This document shows positions 40,970 to 42,535 of a stretch of 42,535 nt of DNA, one piece after another. The position numbers were made by a program, and so were the translations under genes. The stretch is from Xenococcaceae cyanobacterium MO_188.B19 (GTDB taxonomy: Bacteria > Cyanobacteriota > Cyanobacteriia > Cyanobacteriales > Xenococcaceae), in NCBI GenBank assembly GCA_030065715.1, contig JASJDF010000003.1, positions 1-42,535 of the forward strand, given 5' to 3'. The first letter of the stretch is position 1; every line of letters starts with the position of its first letter. Under the pieces are notes generated by a model. It saw nothing but the letters and a program-made list of their open reading frames with translations. It had not been told where the DNA came from and did no database searches.

Positions 40970-41353
40970 TTATTTAACTGCTACTTTAGCACCAGCTTCT
41001 TCGAGTTTCTTCTTAGTATCTTCTGCATCGTCTTTGGGTACTCCTTCTTTGATAGTTTTAGGAGTTTCTTCTACCATAGCTTTAGCTTCTTTCAGACCTA
41101 AGCCAGTGATGGAACGTACCACTTTAAGAATGGCAATTTTCTTGTCTTTGGGTACTTCTTCTAAGACAACATCAAATTCAGTTTTCTCTTCTTCTTCAGC
41201 AGCAGCACCACCAGCACCAGGAGCAGCCATAACTACTCCAGCAGAAGCAGCAGCACTTACACCAAAAGTTTCTTCGATTCCTTTAACTAATTCAGCAGCC
41301 TCTAAAAGAGAAAGGGTTTTTAGCTTTTCGAGAATTTCTTCTACAGCAGACAT
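40970..41353 (-). CDS. rplL: 50S ribosomal protein L7/L12
   Basis: [20 protein letters not shown]...[47 protein letters not shown]. Confidence 0.98.
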   Translation of the reverse strand: MSAVEEILEKLKTLSLLEAAELVKGIEETFGVSAAASAGVVMAAPGAGGAAAEEEEKTEFDVVLEEVPKDKKIAILKVVRSITGLGLKEAKAMVEETPKTIKEGVPKDDAEDTKKKLEEAGAKVAVK

Positions 41354-41398
41354 TCGTTTGACTCCTTGTGTGAATAAACAATAAACAAATAACCAGCT

Positions 41399-41935
41399 TT
41401 ATGCAGCAGCTTGGTCTTCTTTTTCTGATACAGCTTTGATACCTCTTGCCAGAGACGCAGGAACTTCCTTGACTCCGATCGCAATTTTGGTTGCTACGCC
41501 GTTGATTGCACCAGCAATTTGAGCGTATAGCTGTTCTTTGGTTGGTAAGTCGCCTAAAGCTTCTACTTGTTGTTTAGACAAAGCCTTACCTTCCATTACA
41601 CCACCGCGAAGTTCGCTTTTTTTGGTGGCTTTTTGGAATTCCTTATAAGCTTTAACAGCAGCCCCTACTTCTTCTCCTACTAATAGGAAAGCAGAAGTGC
41701 CTTTGAGGAATTCCTCCATTGGTTGCCAGTTATCATCACCATCAATAGCAATCTGCATCAGGGTATTTTTAGTAACTTTACAGCTACCGCCAATAGGACG
41801 CAGACGGTTTCTCAGATCAGTGATTTCAGCTACAGACAACCCACTATAATCGACGACAAAAGCAAGTTGAGCTTCACTCAAATCTTGTTTGAGTCCCTCA
41901 ATAATTTCTGCTTTGTTGGCGCGGGTTCTCCCCAT
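41399..41935 (-). CDS. rplJ: 50S ribosomal protein L10
   Basis: MGRTRANKAEIIEGLKQDLSEAQLAFVVDYSGLSVAEITDLRNRLR...CKVTKNTLMQIAI. Confidence 0.97.
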   Translation of the reverse strand: MGRTRANKAEIIEGLKQDLSEAQLAFVVDYSGLSVAEITDLRNRLRPIGGSCKVTKNTLMQIAIDGDDNWQPMEEFLKGTSAFLLVGEEVGAAVKAYKEFQKATKKSELRGGVMEGKALSKQQVEALGDLPTKEQLYAQIAGAINGVATKIAIGVKEVPASLARGIKAVSEKEDQAAA

Positions 41936-41976
41936 TCGGTTTTCACCTCCTTAATCTGGTGGGAACGTTTCCTACC

Positions 41977-42127
41977 ATAAAATAAGACCCCTAGCTGTTT
42001 GCCAGAGGTCATGTCTAGTTAATCTTTCTCATCCTTTATTTATCCTCAAAGATAAGAAAGTTAAAAACTTTGTCAGACACTAACCTAAACAGGAAATTAA
42101 GCATCTTAGCACCTGCTGTCTCTGGTA
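41977..42127 (-). ncRNA. Ribosomal protein L10 leader with downstream terminator-like hairpin
   Basis: Minus strand AGACAGCAGGTGCT...TTAATTTCCTGTTTAGGTTAGTGTCT upstream of rplJ (AGACA/TGTCT and CAGG/CCTG pairings), then GACCTCTGG-CAAACAG-CTAGGGGTC stem (41986-42010) followed by TTATTTTA. Confidence 0.7.
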
Positions 42128-42271
42128 TTAGTCGTTTTTAAATATTTAGTTGTAGGGAGAGATTAAACAATCTTATCCGAGCGCGTAACAAAAGCTTTTG
42201 AGTTTGTTTTAAATTTTTCCCTTAGTTACAAGGAGATTCAAAACAAATCCTCGTTCCTCGATTCTCGTTCC

Positions 42272-42535
42272 TTATTCCGCCTCCGTTAATTGTAAATCTC
42301 TAAGGGCGTTTATGTCCACTTCAATTGAAGGTCCCATAGAAGAAGAGACATAAACACTTCGCCAATAGCGACCTTTAGCACCAGAAGGACGGTTACGATC
42401 TACAGTTTCTTGTAAGGCTTTGAGGTTGGTCAATAGGTCTTCAGCACTAAAAGAAGCTTTACCAAATTTCACATGGACAATACCGCTTCTATCTGCCCTA
42501 AATTCTAATTTACCTGCTTTAAATTCATTAATTGC
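42272..42535 (-). CDS. rplA: 50S ribosomal protein L1, N-terminus outside window
   Basis: Reverse translation from the right edge: [81 protein letters not shown] track shows only the part after an internal Met. Confidence 0.95.
   Translation of the reverse strand, partial: AINEFKAGKLEFRADRSGIVHVKFGKASFSAEDLLTNLKALQETVDRNRPSGAKGRYWRSVYVSSSMGPSIEVDINALRDLQLTEAE

Noticed and set aside
41034-41980. ORFs 41034-41384 and 41723-41980 (+)
   Set aside because: Antisense to rplL and rplJ.
1-42535. CRISPR array, tRNA or rRNA genes
   Set aside because: No regularly spaced direct repeats and no tRNA-like T-arm/acceptor patterns seen in the intergenic regions; tRNAscan-SE and a CRISPR finder could confirm.

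Overview
This is a cyanobacterial chromosomal window, judged by the many GCGATCGC (HIP1) octamers and the typical gene content. Most of it is housekeeping: an FHA-PBP transglycosylase (partial, left edge), gcvP, a secreted TPR-CHAT protein, a Wzc/GumC-type polysaccharide protein, secD/secF, a Uma2 nuclease, an NblB-like HEAT protein, glycosyltransferases including a probable MgdA, secA, a sterol-desaturase/SDR fusion, a GAF histidine kinase with a REC-GGDEF partner, hisH, rsmD, a complete cytochrome oxidase and heme A module (ctaCDE diverging from ctaA-ctaB), and rplL-rplJ-(rplA partial) with an L10 leader. The most interesting accessory signals are: (i) a two-gene cassette at 1231-1932 that looks like a Tse2-like ADP-ribosyltransferase toxin with an acidic putative antitoxin; (ii) an orphan YefM-type antitoxin beside a nucleotidyltransferase pseudogene with an apparent internal deletion (13.0-14.3 kb); (iii) an XRE-HTH + NB-ARC STAND protein with no C-terminal sensor repeats (39354-40643), divergent from an uncharacterised exported protein with an A10 tract; (iv) hairpin elements sharing a CCGAAGG...CCTTTAGG-type core within different arms. 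All family assignments come from reading motifs by eye; no searches were run.
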